Assembly: GCA_013400155.1 (NCBI GenBank)
Contig: VXBM01000219.1
Coordinates: 842,147 to 906,146, forward strand
From: Helopsaltes ochotensis
Lineage: Eukaryota > Chordata > Aves > Passeriformes > Locustellidae
Reading direction: 5' to 3'
DNA: 64,000 nucleotides
Positions within the stretch are counted from its first letter, which is position 1. Each line of letters opens with the position of its first letter. This document shows, piece after piece, positions 1 to 13,700 of this stretch. The position numbers and the translations under genes are program-made. The notes under the pieces were generated by a model. That model made no database searches. It saw nothing but the letters and a program-made list of their open reading frames with translations, and had not been told where the DNA came from.

Positions 1-3000
1 TTCTTGGGCTTTCTTCCCTCTGTGGGTTTGTTTCTGTTTTTTTTTTTTTTTTAAGTTACAAAATTTCTCAAGTTTCTTTGCAAGTGGTCCTATGTCGCTG
101 ATATTTCAGAGGGAAATGGAAGATGCCTCCAGAATCCCCTTTCAGATCCCTGACAAAAAAAAACAAACAAAAAAAAACACCCACCAACAAAAAAACCAAA
201 AAACGGCCCTGTGGGCAAAACTGTTGGCTCAGTGTTGCTTCCTCTTTTTCCTGTGATTAATGCCTCTCATTAGTGGGAGGAGAACTGGCAGAACTAGCTT
301 TAAAAAAATACCAGCCTAACCATAAGATAGGATTGTTTTCCAGCACTGCAGGTGTGTGCAGTGGTTTGTTGAGCAGCAAAGGAGCAAAATATCAGCAGCC
401 CCCTGGATCTGGTCTGCCAGCAAGGTTTAACTCCCTTTGAGACTGGTGGAGCACAAGCTCACTTTCTGGGTTGGGCTCCACCTCCCCTAAGTTTCCGTTT
501 GTCTGATGACCAAGATTATAAGCAGTGAAAGTGGAAAGGGAAATGAGTCTCCCAACTTTCTAATGAATTGCATGTAAACCCCACAACAGGCAAACATGCC
601 TGATGAGGATGGTGTGCTTTTGCTTTTCAAGTGCAAGCTGCAGTCAGAAACAAAAGTATTGAGATGATGGGTGTTTGCTTCTTGCGAGGGGAGCTTTTGG
701 ACCAAAGGTGCTCCTGCTCTAGAAGGAACATTTTAACACAGTGTTGAGTGGCATGGAGCTCTTGAAATCCATTCAGCCTGTGAGGAGTTCGAATGTTGGT
801 GTGGCCAAGGACTGTGTTAGCAAAGGAGGGGTTGGCTGCTGGAACCACTCACCAGGGGAGATTTAGATAGCCGTGGGAGATGCCGAAGTTTGCCTTGGCT
901 CTTGGCTAAGAGCTGAATTGACCGATCTCGCTGCAGCATGCAGTAGCAGGACCAGGGCAAGTCACTGTTGCCTCCTGCCCAGGAGTCATGTCAGAGGCTG
1001 CTGCTCCTTCTAGCTGTTTGTGGAGCATGAAGGAGGTCCTGAGGCTCTTGACTGAGTGCTGGCTTTGGTGTGGAGCTCTCTGGTTTTGGGATACTGGCCT
1101 GTTGTTCCTCTAGAATCTTTGTGAACCATGCATGAAGCATGGTGCTTTCTGGTGCAGTTTATGGGGGATTTTCATTGTGAGCCTTATTGGTCACTGATAG
1201 CAGCAATTACTTACACTTTTTTAGCAAGTAAAGGGGAGGATTATTGTGAGGGTAGTACCTGATTTTAAATAATGAGAGTAAAAGCAAGGACTTCTTTGAA
1301 ACCTGATTTTTTATGAACTGATGCAAGGGATGGAATGGGGGCAGCTTGTTGCTCGTATTCTGTGCTGCCAAGGGATGGAACTGCTTGAAATTGGTAGGAG
1401 CAGCGAAGGTTGTGAACACTGCATGAGGAGTCTGAAGCAGGAGGGTTCCTGTACTGCAGCAGGCTGGCTTTGCGATCAGGGGGATACGGACATTGTGGCA
1501 AGTGGAAGTTGCTACTCTGAATCAGGAATCAAAGTGGGCACATTAATGAAAAATACAACAAGCCCAGGCAAGAGAGGTCTTTGATCTTTTTATAGAGAGT
1601 ACCATGTACACTTTATCCTTCTGTGGGTTTTTTTAAATATTCTTTTCCTTTTCGTAACTTCTTTCCCATGCTGGTTAATTCCCAAGTGGAGTTGTGGGGT
1701 TTAAATTTTTTTAGTGTTTTCCCATGTCCATTTATGCAAAAGTAGCGTATGCTTTTACCTAACTCTTTATTCTTAAAGTTGCTGTTAGCAGGGCCTGCAG
1801 CATGGTGCTACTAAACCAGTTGCAGCGCTCTTAAAATGCTGCACAATATTTGTGACATTTTGGTGTAGCATATTTAAAATCATTACTGCCAATCTGGTGG
1901 TGTTACATGAATGTGAAAATTTGCGTGGAGAAACTAAACGTAGTCACAAAGACAAAATGGTTTGGGTTTGTTTTTTGTTTTATAATCAATTATTAATACT
2001 GTAGGGTAACTTCAGAAGGAAGAAATAAGCTGCTAAAAGTTGATCTGAAGATACAAGTCTGGGTAGCAGTGAGAAGTAATGACTGTTGCTCCTAGTGGAG
2101 TGAGTGCAGGTGGGAAGATCTGATGCCTCCTCTGCACTGGGAATATACATCTGAGACCTGTAGTTTTCCTAAGTAGGTCAAAACAAGCAAATATTAGTTC
2201 TACTCTTCAGTTTGCATTGCATTTTTTTGGCATTTTAAGAAATCTGGAGTCAGCTGGATGTGGATCAGGGTTTGCTTGATGTATCTTCTTGCATCAGTGC
2301 TGAGTTGTCCGCCCTGTTCTCTCACATGATCACAGACCCATCAGACCCTGGGGCTGAGAGTTCCTTGAGCCACAGGGGTAGCTGGTGAAGGGGAGTCAGC
2401 ACATGCAATATCCGCTGGCATTGAGCAAGCGGCAGAATTCCTGCTGGCCTGCAGCTGTGCAGCCCTGCTGTGGGATGCTGGCTTTGCTCCTTCACGTTTC
2501 ACCCCTTGTCGTGCTTGTGGCGTTTCTCATTGCAAGCGCGTCTGTACAGCGCTCCTGCCTGGGGCTCTCTTGTACTGGGTGAAGTTTCTTGGACCAGAGC
2601 TCTTGTGCAGCTGCAGACAGTTCTGGTGCCTCCTCTTGCACTGACCCCTCTGCAGTAGTGGAGTAAAGAAGGGTTTAAATTCACAGGGTTTTCTGTTCTC
2701 CCTGTGACCTCTTCTCTGCTACCAAGGTGTTTTTAAATAAAGCCTCTAGAAAAATGTTTCTTCTAAAGCTACATAGTAAAATGTCGCTTTTCAGGAATTC
2801 CTTCCAGTTAAACTTGTCTGTGCAAGTGTATTCCAGTAGCAAGTCCAACCACCCTAAGAAAAGCAGAGGACAAGGTGAGAGGTTCGTGTCATCCTGTATG
2901 GCATCTTGAGAAAGAAGATGAGGGAAAAGGGCATTGGAAAGGGAAGAATTTTGCAGGTACAGGAGGCCAAAAAGAAATGGAAAACAGAGCAGTCCTGTTG

Positions 3001-6000
3001 CATCTTTGAAAGGTAGAGGCAGCCAAGGGGGATGGAGAAGAAACCTGGTGAGGAGGGCAACACAAGTATCCCATGGTGGAGATTTTTTTCCATTTAATCC
3101 CCACCACCCGAAGGACAATACTGATAGAAAAGGCTGGGAAAATTGAGAGCAAAAAAGCAAAGATGTAGGAGAAAACTTTGTCTTGGCAACTAGAATCACA
3201 TTTTCCATGTGGTTTTTTAGAATTCTAGTCACTGTCCTCTGCATGTAGGCTTTGAAGTTCAGCTAGAATTAAGGTGGTACTAGGACAGGCATTTTTCCAA
3301 CTTCCATCCCGAGCTCTTCACATAATTGCAAGAACATATGTTTCTGCAGAGGTAGTCAAATAATTATAATACTGACACTTAAAGCTCTGCTGTTGTGTTT
3401 CTTGGTCATGGCTTCACTTGTGGGGGCAGGATAACTTGTGTCCTTCAGAGCTGTTGCTGAAAGGGCACTTCTCTGCAAGGCTGGGTGGCAGTACTCCGGC
3501 AGCACTCGGCTCAGAACAGTTCCTGTGCAGTCAGAAGGTAAAAGCATTATAGATATGATTTAAGGTTTGAGCTGCAGAAACTGGCAGCCTCCAGCAGCCA
3601 ATCAGTAATGCATACTGCAGAACTGTTTCAGTGCAGTCCCTCGCTCGTGGACAGCCGTCAGTAAGGGGCCTGTCAGAAGGGTCTGTCGTAAGCCAAGTGG
3701 TCCAGTTTGAGCATGCTCTGCTAAATGGTTCCTTTTCTCTGCCCCATTTCTTCTCTCTTCCTTAGGCTTTGGCTTTTCAGCAAGGCTAGTTTTCCTTCGC
3801 CTGTAGGGACTTGTTCCAGAGGAGGAACTGCTGTTCTAAAGTCTTGGCGTCAAGCCCTACTGGGCTGCCACTCCCAGCACTCACCTTGCTGCCTGTGCCG
3901 CTGTCAGCTGGGGCTGGCTTCTGCCCATGGAAGCCTGGCTCTGGGTAGTGGGGGAGATGTGTAAGGACGGAGTGGTAAAAGTTCATGGGAGGTGATGTGG
4001 GGGATTAACTTGCGCGGCAGCTCTAGGGTTGCTGTAATTAGCTTCCCTGAGCGCCAGCAGTGCTCCTGCCTTGCACAGTGGGGAGCTGAGGCACTGAGCA
4101 TCCTGAGCTGGTCCCCAAGCCAGGTCATCTCTGGGGGCTGCAGGGCACTGGCTCCAGGCACCTGACTATGGATCAGCGTGTCTGAGGCACACAGCTCCAA
4201 CAGTCCCCCACTAACACCCTTTCAGAGTGTTTCAGAGTGTTGAAGGCTGCTAATTGGAGCTGATACTGGTCAGGGCCATCAGTCATTTGCAGGCTGATAA
4301 TCAATATGAAATATTTTCCAGTACATTCCTTTTTTAGTACGATGAAGCCTTATTTTGAAAATGTATCTCATAAACTGCATCATAATATTCTATGTGGAGT
4401 TAAATGTGGTCCTTCAACTGCAGACTCAAAACTCAGTGTTCACACTATCTTCCTTGAAAGACATCCTAAGTTTGACCCAGTATGTTCCGCTTTACACCTT
4501 TCATTTGCATAAACCTTGACTTTCTCATGCCTATGTATATCCAGGAGATTTGCTGTTGTTAGGAGTTTTAAATTTCTTTTCTTCTGATGCTGCTGGAGTA
4601 CTTCATGTGGTCTGCTGCTTTCTTTGACTTGGAGACTCCTTGCTTGGAAATGCTAATGAGAATGCTAAATACACCGCAGTTTGCAGAGTCCAGTCCTTTT
4701 ATCAATTCAGGGGAAATTATTGAAAACACTTAGAAACTGACTGAAGGAAAAAATCAATACTGATGACACAGAAGCATACTTCTATGAGCAATAAAATATG
4801 TTCTGTAGTTGTCATGTTTCACACCTAGGCTTGCCGATTATCTTTTCCTAGATCAAATTAGTTCAATCAGCTTTTGAAGACTAGAAGCTTTTAAATTACC
4901 AATTTTCTCTTCCCTTTGTGATTGTAAAGACACCATTATTATGTATGATATGTTTGTAAGTCACTTTTTTCCTTGAAAATTCTACCTCAGGTAGTGAAGG
5001 GCTGCTGTGTGGGTGTAGAGGTGCCTGACCCTCAGCGCAAAGTCCCAGCAGCTAATGCTGCATTGCTGTTGCAAAGGTGGCACCTCCAGAACAGCAGATC
5101 CACTGGATGTGCTGAGACAAATGCTAATGTATCCTCTCCAGCTGTAATGGAGTTAACTGGGTGATTTTTTTAACCAGGTCTCAGTCAAGCGTTGAGATGG
5201 TACTTTTGAATTCTTCCAGGATAGTCGGTGAATGTTTGTAGTCCCTTAGTGACTTGGACACGTGAAGGACCAGGTATTTCTGTGCACCCCAGTACCTTTA
5301 TGTAGAAGATGCACTTCAGGTTGCACATATAGAACAGAAGTGCTTGGCCCTTGCTGGAAATGTTTTTCTAGTGGTAGGATATACAGGATCTGAACACCCC
5401 TCTCTGTGTATGGAAGGGAATGTGCAGATCAAATTGTGGTGGTGGTGAATTCAGCACACGGATATCTGGTTTCTTGGCAGGTCTGACACTGGGAGTATCT
5501 GGACTGCTGCCTGCCCCAGGGGAAAGGGGGTCGGTGTGACCCATGCTCAACCACTACTCATCCAAGCCATGTAACATGAGTCCCTAACCTGTAGACAGAT
5601 TTACCAGCTCTGAATAATGTCTGTTGTGCTGTGAGATCTTATCTTTCTAATGGCCTGCAGGAGGGTACAAATGAGGAGAAATAAATACTGCTCTTGCTTT
5701 TGCTTCCTCTGCATTTTGTGGAACGGTTGATGTGTTCTCATTTTGCCTGCTGTGTTTGTTAGTGCTTTTAAAGGATTGGGCTAGTTTGTCAGAATTTTGG
5801 GAACAAGTGAAAGTAAGATCTGCTTCTACCTTCTCATTTTCTCCCACATACTCTTTCCCTTTTTGCTGAACTAGTAAAAAGAAGAGCTGCGTGCCATGTC
5901 CTGAAGTCCAAGTAGAGTGAAACCACTGTAACAAGCATAGAGAACTGTCCTGTAACATCCTTCCACAGAAAGAGGCACTAACTAGATAAATGGTGCCAAA

Positions 6001-9000
6001 GCGGGATTTTAGCTTTATTTTACGTCTGTACTCATAGGTCCCAGTGGAATGGGATTCCCCTTGCACCTGAAACTGCCTGCCTAGAGGTATTGGTGCTCAA
6101 GAGGCTTTACAATTTTACATTTGGTTCCTGAAGCTTTTGAGTTGGGTGGTGGGAGGGGGCATTGTTCAATAACCAGGTGCCTCCTGGAAGTCCAGAGGTC
6201 TCTTGGAGGAGTAGAAGTTTCTCATTGGCCTTTGGGATAAAGAGCTTTAGGTTGTGGTTCGTAAGAAATACAGTCTGCTCAAGAAACTTTGTCATGTGAC
6301 TGTATCAAGAGTGAAATCGCGTTTTGTGATTACTGACAGAATTTAGCAGGAGTCTTACAAAGAATCACTGGTGTAGGTAAAGGCAGACCAGCATTTGGTT
6401 GTTGTTGTTGAGTGTGTTGTTGGTTTTGTGCGGGAAAAGGGAGCTCTGGGAAAATGTGCTGAGTGTTCTGAGTTGCTGGGGCAGTTTGATTTTAGTGCAT
6501 AGCTTGGCCATGGTTCACAGATGTGTGTGCAAGCCTGTCCATCCATTTGGTCTTCTGACACAAAACATTCACCAGTGGAAGAAAAGGACAGCATACTGCA
6601 GGTAATCTTTCTTTTTTAAAGAAAAGAAAAGCTGGAACTTCTGGAAAAGTGTTGAGTGAAAGGCTATCTTGTTAGAAGATGGATGTGCTTTCAGAGGGGC
6701 TAATTTTGACACTAAGGAAATATATGTAGAGCTGATTGCTGGCCAGGTGCCAGTGACTGAAGGGCATGGGAGGCTGAAATGCCAGGCAGTGCTGGTAGTG
6801 CTGGCACTTCTGCCCATGACGGTTGGTTTGCATGAATTATCTCTGTGCCTTCTAGCTAATTTTATCCTGTTGATTTTCATGAATCATTTCCCATCTCTGT
6901 GGGTTAGAAATTAAAGTGGAAGTTTGCTAGCCAGAATAGCCACATCTGCTATTTAGAAACTAATGTCTGGGGTTTGCTTCCTGCCCACCCCCATGCCTTC
7001 CCTTCCCTTTCCCTTTTTACCTCCATCATTGTTGAAATACGTGAATCACTAGTGTTGCTCATCCACAAAAATTTTTAGGCTGACCAGCCTGCTCAAGTGC
7101 AGGGGTCTTCTGGGTGCCTGTGACCTTACTGTGGGCAGTGGGGGTGGCAGGCAGATGCTCAGTGCTATGTGGCAGGGTCCCAGGTGCACAGTGATGCTGG
7201 CAGGACCTGACCAGGGCATCTTGAATTTCCTGCATGTGCTTTATAAAACGTTAACGGCACTCCAGTGGCTTTTCTCTCCTCCCAACACAGCAGAAGAGGA
7301 GAAGCGTGACAGTGGCCCAGCCTGTCGTGTGCCTACCAAACACTTCCTCTCTCCAGCCTTTTTGTCTGTCCATGAATGAGAGTAAAAGGTCGTTTGGGCA
7401 GTAAATTCACATCTCTGCTTCCCTTTGTTGAGCTGTGTGCTCTTGACTGCCATTGCGGCTGACAGCTGGGCCAGCAGCAAGGGAAGGGAAGTTCATTATC
7501 CAGACGTTGAGTGGGATCCAGGGACCCACATGGGAGTTGTGCAGCGTGGGGTCCTGTTGGTGAGCAGTTTTGCTGGCAGCTGTGCTAAGGAAGAAAGCAC
7601 ATTTCCTTGAAATACAGTGAGCATGAGGTCTCTGGCTTGCTCGTGTTCACTTTTAATCTGTCTTGGTGGATCATAACGAGTGCAGGAGACTGAATTGAGT
7701 GATGGTGTTGGGACAGTTTTGAAAATTGCCAAGTGGATGGCCCAGGAAAATATAAGCTGGGTAGCATGATACCAATCCTGGGTAAATGTAAAGTTATTCA
7801 TGCCTGAAAATTGGTGTCATGGAAAGTGTTTTGTACTTCTTAAAAAGGTCTGATTTTTTTCTTTGAGAAGCCTACTGTTGGTTTAAAGGGAGATGTCTAG
7901 ATGTGATATATATTTACATATAAAAGGGAGCTAACTGAGTGTGTGAGAACCCAATTAATATACAATGCCAGAGAATATCAATAAAATATATGTTGCTTAG
8001 GAAGGGAAGGTAGTGATTGATAGAGAACCAGCATGTAATAAATAAACTGAAGTGGCATTATAAACAGTAAGGAGGATGAAGGATACTCTTAAGTTAAAGG
8101 ACAGTACTAGCACACTAATAAATCAACTGTTTGAGAATTAACTTTAAGATGAACGTAGAAAATATCTTTTCAGCATCAAAAGATCACGGTTCTGGCATTG
8201 CCACCTTAGACGAGGGGAGCAAATAATCCAGCTATTTTAAGCTAGAGCTTGATCATTTTACAGAAGAGTCTCTGCAACATGATACGTGGAGGCTGTGTTT
8301 TCAAAGAAGTAGACTTGGTGACCCTTCCCTTCAGATAAGGGAAGGGAGAAGCCAGTTCTGCTTGACACTCAGTCATGCAGAAGAAGACATGACTCATCAC
8401 TGGCAAAATGTGTAGATGAAACATGTTTGGTGAATTGTAGCTGTTGATAGGGGCAAGATGGTGTAATGCAGTTTGTTTGGTACATGAGGTTATTGAAACC
8501 AAATCATTTTCACACAGACAAGTGGAGATTTATGAACCGGAAAGGCATGTCCTGGACGTGATCTGTGAAGGGAGGCTGTGTCCTGAGCAGTCCCATGTGA
8601 GAACATGGGGCTCAGAATGGGCAGGCAGCTCTGGGGAGCTTTCTGTGCGAGGTCCTAGCTGGAAAAGACAACCATGATTTTGGCCACAAACAGGGTGGTA
8701 ATGAATCAGGATGAGGAGGTCATTTTTTATCTGTAAACCTTTTATTTACTTCAGATTCAGTCTTACATCAGTGTGGCTTTCTAGTGCCAGCATCTTGAAG
8801 TAATATAGAGAAAATTGGAAGAGTTACACAGAAGAATGATACAAATTGTTGGAAAGCTGAGAAGATACTGCATGGGTGCATATCTAGGAATCTGCTATGT
8901 ATGTGGTTTTATTCAGTGCTTATCGCTATTCCTATCCAAACACCTATCAGTAGTGCCTTGAGGAAGAAGGCTTACAGTTGTACTGAGTTGTACTCTTATT

Positions 9001-12000
9001 CTGTCCTTAGGGAGAAAAATGGTGAAATAACATCTAGTTTTAGTACTGGGGTTTTGTGTCTGTTTGTTTTAACTTTATAAGCATAAGGTATATATTTATG
9101 TTGAAGCCAAAGGCAAAGAAGTGCAACTGGCAGTTCTGACCAAACATGGTGAGGTTTATTACAGCCATTAACCTGGGAAGCAATTCTTTCCAGTTGCTCA
9201 AAGCAGTGTCCTAGCATGCTGGGTATTTCAGCCTTTCCCATCAGATTCCAGGGCCCTTTGAAAGAACTGCTGCCTGGTGCCCAGAACTAAAAAGAGTCGA
9301 ATATGACTTGTCTGAGATGGGGATTAACAACCGAGATGAACTCATGAAATGTTGGCTTCTCTTCCTCTTGCTAGTCTCAGATGGAGGTTTTGTCCTGTTT
9401 GTAGGCTAAAAGGAGAATGGTGGGACGTACAGGGTATCAGTCAGGTTGTTCTAATTCTCATTTCTACCCTTAAACCATGAATCTGTAAGATCAATGTGGG
9501 AAGCTGAGTAAAGCAAAAATGAGAAGTTTGCATATATTTTAAAAATTCAAGTCACTTGCATATTCTTTCAGTTGCAGTAAGTACCTGCCTTGGTTCCGTG
9601 GCATGTTGCACTGTTTCAGAGGCTTTTAGGCTGCATGGGAGCTTTACATTGTCAGCATCCTGCTTGTTTGAGTCCTTACTCAACACTTAACACGGAGAAG
9701 TTGCATTGCTGCCGTGCATATGGCTGTGCTGCTCCCTGACAGTGCATGGACCAGCACATGGATCCTTTTCCTGCTCTCTCTGAGATCAACACAGGGCAAA
9801 TGCTCTGAGACCACAACACAGAATTTTGTGACAGATCTAGTAAAGTTATCAGTATGTTCAGTCTTCACTAGAAGCTATCATAAAACAAACTTAAGGCTGG
9901 TTCAGGGGTTATTTCAGAGGCTTTCTGTCTTCTTCCCCCTCTGAAGTGTGTCTGCCATGAAGCAGATCATGGAGGGTTTTGATAACATGTTTTGCCAATG
10001 AACCATGTAAGAATGACAGTGTGAACTCATCTCACATCCATTTGAGACTACAGGAGGAGTTCCATGTTGGCAAACTGGAATTTCCCCATTCCCAACTTGT
10101 CTGCAGTGAGGATGGCAGTGGGAATTCGGTACTGTAGCATCCCATCCCGTTTGTCACGTCGGTCGCTGGTCTTGGGCAAGTTAAAACCACTGGAAATTTT
10201 CAGCCCTCCTTGCTGTAAAAGGTTTAAGTCTTGTGGTTTTGAAGCTTGCTCTCCAAGCTTCTTCAGAAAGCTGCAGAAAAACTGATGGTGTTTCCAGGTA
10301 TCTTTCTTGTAGTTCTGACCTTCTTCAGTGTTTTCAGAATTTGAAACTCAAACAAAGAGTTTCATACCTCTGGTGAATTTATGGCTCCTGAGTGTAGTGG
10401 GATAATTGACAATGAGTTAAGTCCTGGTCACAGCCCATGGCTGTTCAAATCCTACATCATGCATGACCTATAATTTTCACTAATTAGGTTTGAATTTGTG
10501 ACTGCTTCAGCTTGTTGGCGGGCGTGCTGGCTGCATTCAGCCTTGTTCTTTGGCCATCAGAGGAGAGCCCTGGCCCTGCAGCAGGCTGGGGGGCAGCTCA
10601 TGGGCTCTTGCCCTCCCACCACAGCCCCGGGTGGAGGACAGCTCACCCACAAAAATGTTGTACTTTTCTGGGGAAAGTGCTGTGGCAACTGTCTAGGCAA
10701 AACGAATTTTCCCAGTGGAGCATTGGCTGATATCAGTCTGTGGACAGTGGTCCTCCTCTGAGCAAATGGGTTCTCCCTCTTAGTTTGTGGGATCTTTGCT
10801 CTTTCAGGGTTTGTGCTGGCTGTAAGCACAAGCTGCATAGCCAGCTGGTACTTCATAAAGGGACCTGAAGTGGTTGGCATGGCCAAAGACCTTGGTAAGG
10901 GCATTCACCTCAGGGAGAACGGTCAGCCTGGGTCTTCCATGGCAGTATGGGATGGAGCTCAGAGCCTTGAATGCTGTGCTTTATTCCCTGTTCTCAGCTT
11001 TTCAGTAGCTGACTGTTCTGGGTTACTATTTCTGGTAATAATATGCAAAAGCATACGAACTCATGTCCATCTTTCACCATGGGCCTGCACTTTAAAATGT
11101 GGTACAAGCTAGGCAAGGTCTGCCTGAGAAGAGGGGATGACCTCCAGAAGGCCAGCAGTGAGAAACTGAGTGAAGGAGCTGTGTGCTGAGGAGGGGATGG
11201 ATTCCTATATGGCTGTTTCACATGAAAGAATGTCCCAGTCTGGGAAACTTGCCAGTAAAATGTAAAATTAAAGCTCTGTTTTGGAGGCTGATCCATGCAG
11301 ATAAGAGCCTGTGACTGTTAACTAATAACTACATGAGGGGCAGTGATAAAGGCTGCATACTTGAAGACAGGAATTCACAGGTTTGTTCATGCTTAATCCC
11401 ATCTGGAGCTTTTTTCCTGCATTAGAGATTGACAGTTCAGATGTTCTTGTGTTTTCTACTTCCCTGATTCTGAGCAATATGGTAAAGCCGCTGGAGATCT
11501 TAATATGTGTCATGCAGAAATGTGACAGGTCCTTTCCCACTTTGTAAAGAAAACAGGAGTGGTTTTGTGGCACTGCCTGTGAACCCAGGGATGATCCAGG
11601 GATGCCTCTTGGGATTTGTAGCAGTCATGCTGGTGTGCAACTGCCTTTGCTGTCCAAAACGCTTGATGTTGTGTGCAAACAGCACCTGGGTCATCACAGC
11701 ATCCCTCTCACTGAGGGACTGGCTTTGCTGACATGCTGCTAGGACATTGCAGCAGGCTGTGTGCCCACTCAACGTTGGGAGGGCTGAATGTCCTGGTGGG
11801 CACAGGGAGATGCACAGGTGAGGCCAAGTACCCCCAGGGAATGCCCTCAGCAGTAACCAAGGAGCCTGCTCTGCTTATGCTAGCATGGTGCTTCTCCACA
11901 TCATCTGAAATCTTCAGAGGCTCTTCATATTTAGGTGCTAGAACAAACACAGTTATAAAAACCAGCAAGGAAACCCCAAAACAATGAAGTGGAGGGAGTG

Positions 12001-12744
12001 AAAACTGCAGAATGTGAGCTAGACTCTTGTAGCTGTGGAAAGCTAAAGGAGGAGGAGAAATGGCAAGAAAGAGAAACTAATGAGTAGTGAAATTACAAAA
12101 AACATTAAACACCACTTTGAATACATCAGAGGCTAAAAGCACAGTCATCCGCTGAGGTCTGGAATTAGAGAAATGTCATATGTTTCTTTCCTGGAAGAAA
12201 AGCTAGAAGGTGGTAACGCTGTCTGTTGTAGCAGTAGCTTGGGAAATTAGCAAATAGCAGCTACTACAGCAGTACATTTTAAAGTTTGCCATTCTGGCTT
12301 ATTTGCGCCTAGGGATTTTAAAAGGCCTGGCTGAGCAGCACTCTCTGGGCCATAAATGCTAATTTAAAAATAATTTAAAAAAACCAAAAAGCATGCATGA
12401 GTTAGACTTAAAAAAATGTTGTGTTACTCATAAGCAAGTAGGCCAATTTCAAGTTTAACTGGGCAAGTTAAACTAGGCTGCCCACAGTCTGATATTCACT
12501 TCCAGTAAAATAACATAACAGTTGATACAGATGAGATTGGTCATGATGTTAGGGGTATTAATTGTAATAGTCAGTCTGTGCAGGTGTTTTTTAAATAGTT
12601 CTTCTCTAAAATAGTGGGCTTTCTGGTGTTGCTCTAGTTTTACTTGATAAAGGTAAAACTGTTGGCTAGTCTGGCATGTTTAATGAACCGAAGTTGTGCA
12701 ACAAATCATGGGAATAAATAGGTGAGATGATTCAGTGTGTCACA
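1..12744. other. Non-coding: PRDM11 5' intron or upstream flank
   Basis: No exon with domain content, splice sites and frame could be supported on either strand. There is a T16 tract at 37-52 and an A/C-rich block at 155-205. No CpG island is seen, so the PRDM11 promoter is probably upstream of the window. Confidence 0.6.
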
Positions 12745-13206
12745 CATGCAGTGTTGGAGTGAGTCCAGAGGAGGCAGGGCTGTGAAGATGATCAGAGGGC
12801 TGGAGCACCTCTCCTTTGAAGACGGGCTGAGAGACTTGGGATTGTTCAGCCTGGAGAAGAGAAGGCTTCAGGGAGACCTGATTGCGGCCTTTCAGTACTC
12901 GAAGGGAACTTTTAAGAAAGCTGGGTACAGACATTTTAGCTGGGCCTGTGGCAATCGGACATGGGGGAATGTCTAAACTGAAAGAGGGTAGATTTAGAGT
13001 AGATATTAGAAAAGATTTCTTTACTGTGAGGGTGGTGTGGCACTGGAACACAGAGAAGCTGTGGCTGCCCCGTCCGTGGAAAGGTTCAAGGCCAAATTGG
13101 ATGGTACTTTGAGCAGCTTGGTCTAGTGGAAGCTGTCTCTGCACTGGGGTTGGAACTAGATGATATTTAAGATTCCTTCCGACCCAAGCCATTCTGTGAT
13201 TCAATG
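12745..13206 (+). mobile_element. CR1 LINE fragment, 3' end, plus orientation
   Basis: It carries the conserved CR1 3' segment: 'ctggagcacctctcctttgaagac', 'cagcctggagaagagaaggc', 'agatattagaaaagatttctt', 'tggatggtactttgagcagc' in spirit and order, ending in the ATTCTGTGATTC type tail. It is 5'-truncated, as most CR1 copies are. Confidence 0.9.
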
Positions 13207-13319
13207 CATAAAAGGAAACCTGTCTAAATAAAGGGTCACAGTGTGACAACAAAAGGAGCCCCATTGCTTGTAGTGTAGTAGTCTCAGTTGGGAATTTTTG
13301 GTTTTTTGGCTCAGTGCTA

Positions 13320-13608
13320 ATCAAGAGGCAGAAATTGGTCTCTTCTCCCTATTAACAGGCGATAGGATGAGAGGAAGTGCCTTCAGGTGGCAGCAGGGTA
13401 AATTTAGATTGGATATTACCAAAGAGAAAGACTTATCAAGCATTAGAACCAATTGCTCAGGGTTGAGTCCCCAGACTTGGGAGGTATTTAACAGACGTAT
13501 AGCTGTGGTACTTAGGGATATGGTTTAGTGATGGACTTTGCAATGCCAAGTTTATGGTTGGACTTGATGATTTTAAAGGTTGTTTCCAGCCTAAATGATT
13601 CTATGATT
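13320..13608 (+). mobile_element. CR1-like LINE fragment, plus orientation
   Basis: A second, more diverged CR1-family 3' part: a shared 'gtgccttcaggtggc' region, TTTAGATTGGATATTACC, a TTGGACTTGATGATTTT-type end and an ATTCTATGAT tail. Confidence 0.8.
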
Positions 13609-13700
13609 TTAGCGGTGGACTTGGCAGAGCTAGATTTATGTTGGACACGATGATCTTAAACGTCACTTGCAGCCTAAATTATTCTCTTGATTCTAAGATT
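13609..13700 (+). mobile_element. Partial repeat of the CR1 3' end
   Basis: It repeats the last ~90 bases of the preceding element (GGACTTGGCAGAGCTAGATT, TTGGACACGATGATCTTAAA, then an ATTCTCTTGATTC tail). It looks like a tandem duplication of the CR1 end or a second, very short insertion. Confidence 0.65.

Noticed and set aside
2681..3244. Longest open frame in the first 12 kb (187 codons, minus strand).
   Set aside because: No recognised domain, low-complexity composition biased to Phe/Leu/Ser, no matching splice signals and no CpG or GC rise; likely chance.
5647..6066. 139-codon open frame on the minus strand.
   Set aside because: No domain or family resemblance and no promoter or poly(A) context.
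12740..13324. 194-codon frame on the minus strand.
   Set aside because: Antisense to a CR1 fragment; reading frame is a by-product of the repeat.
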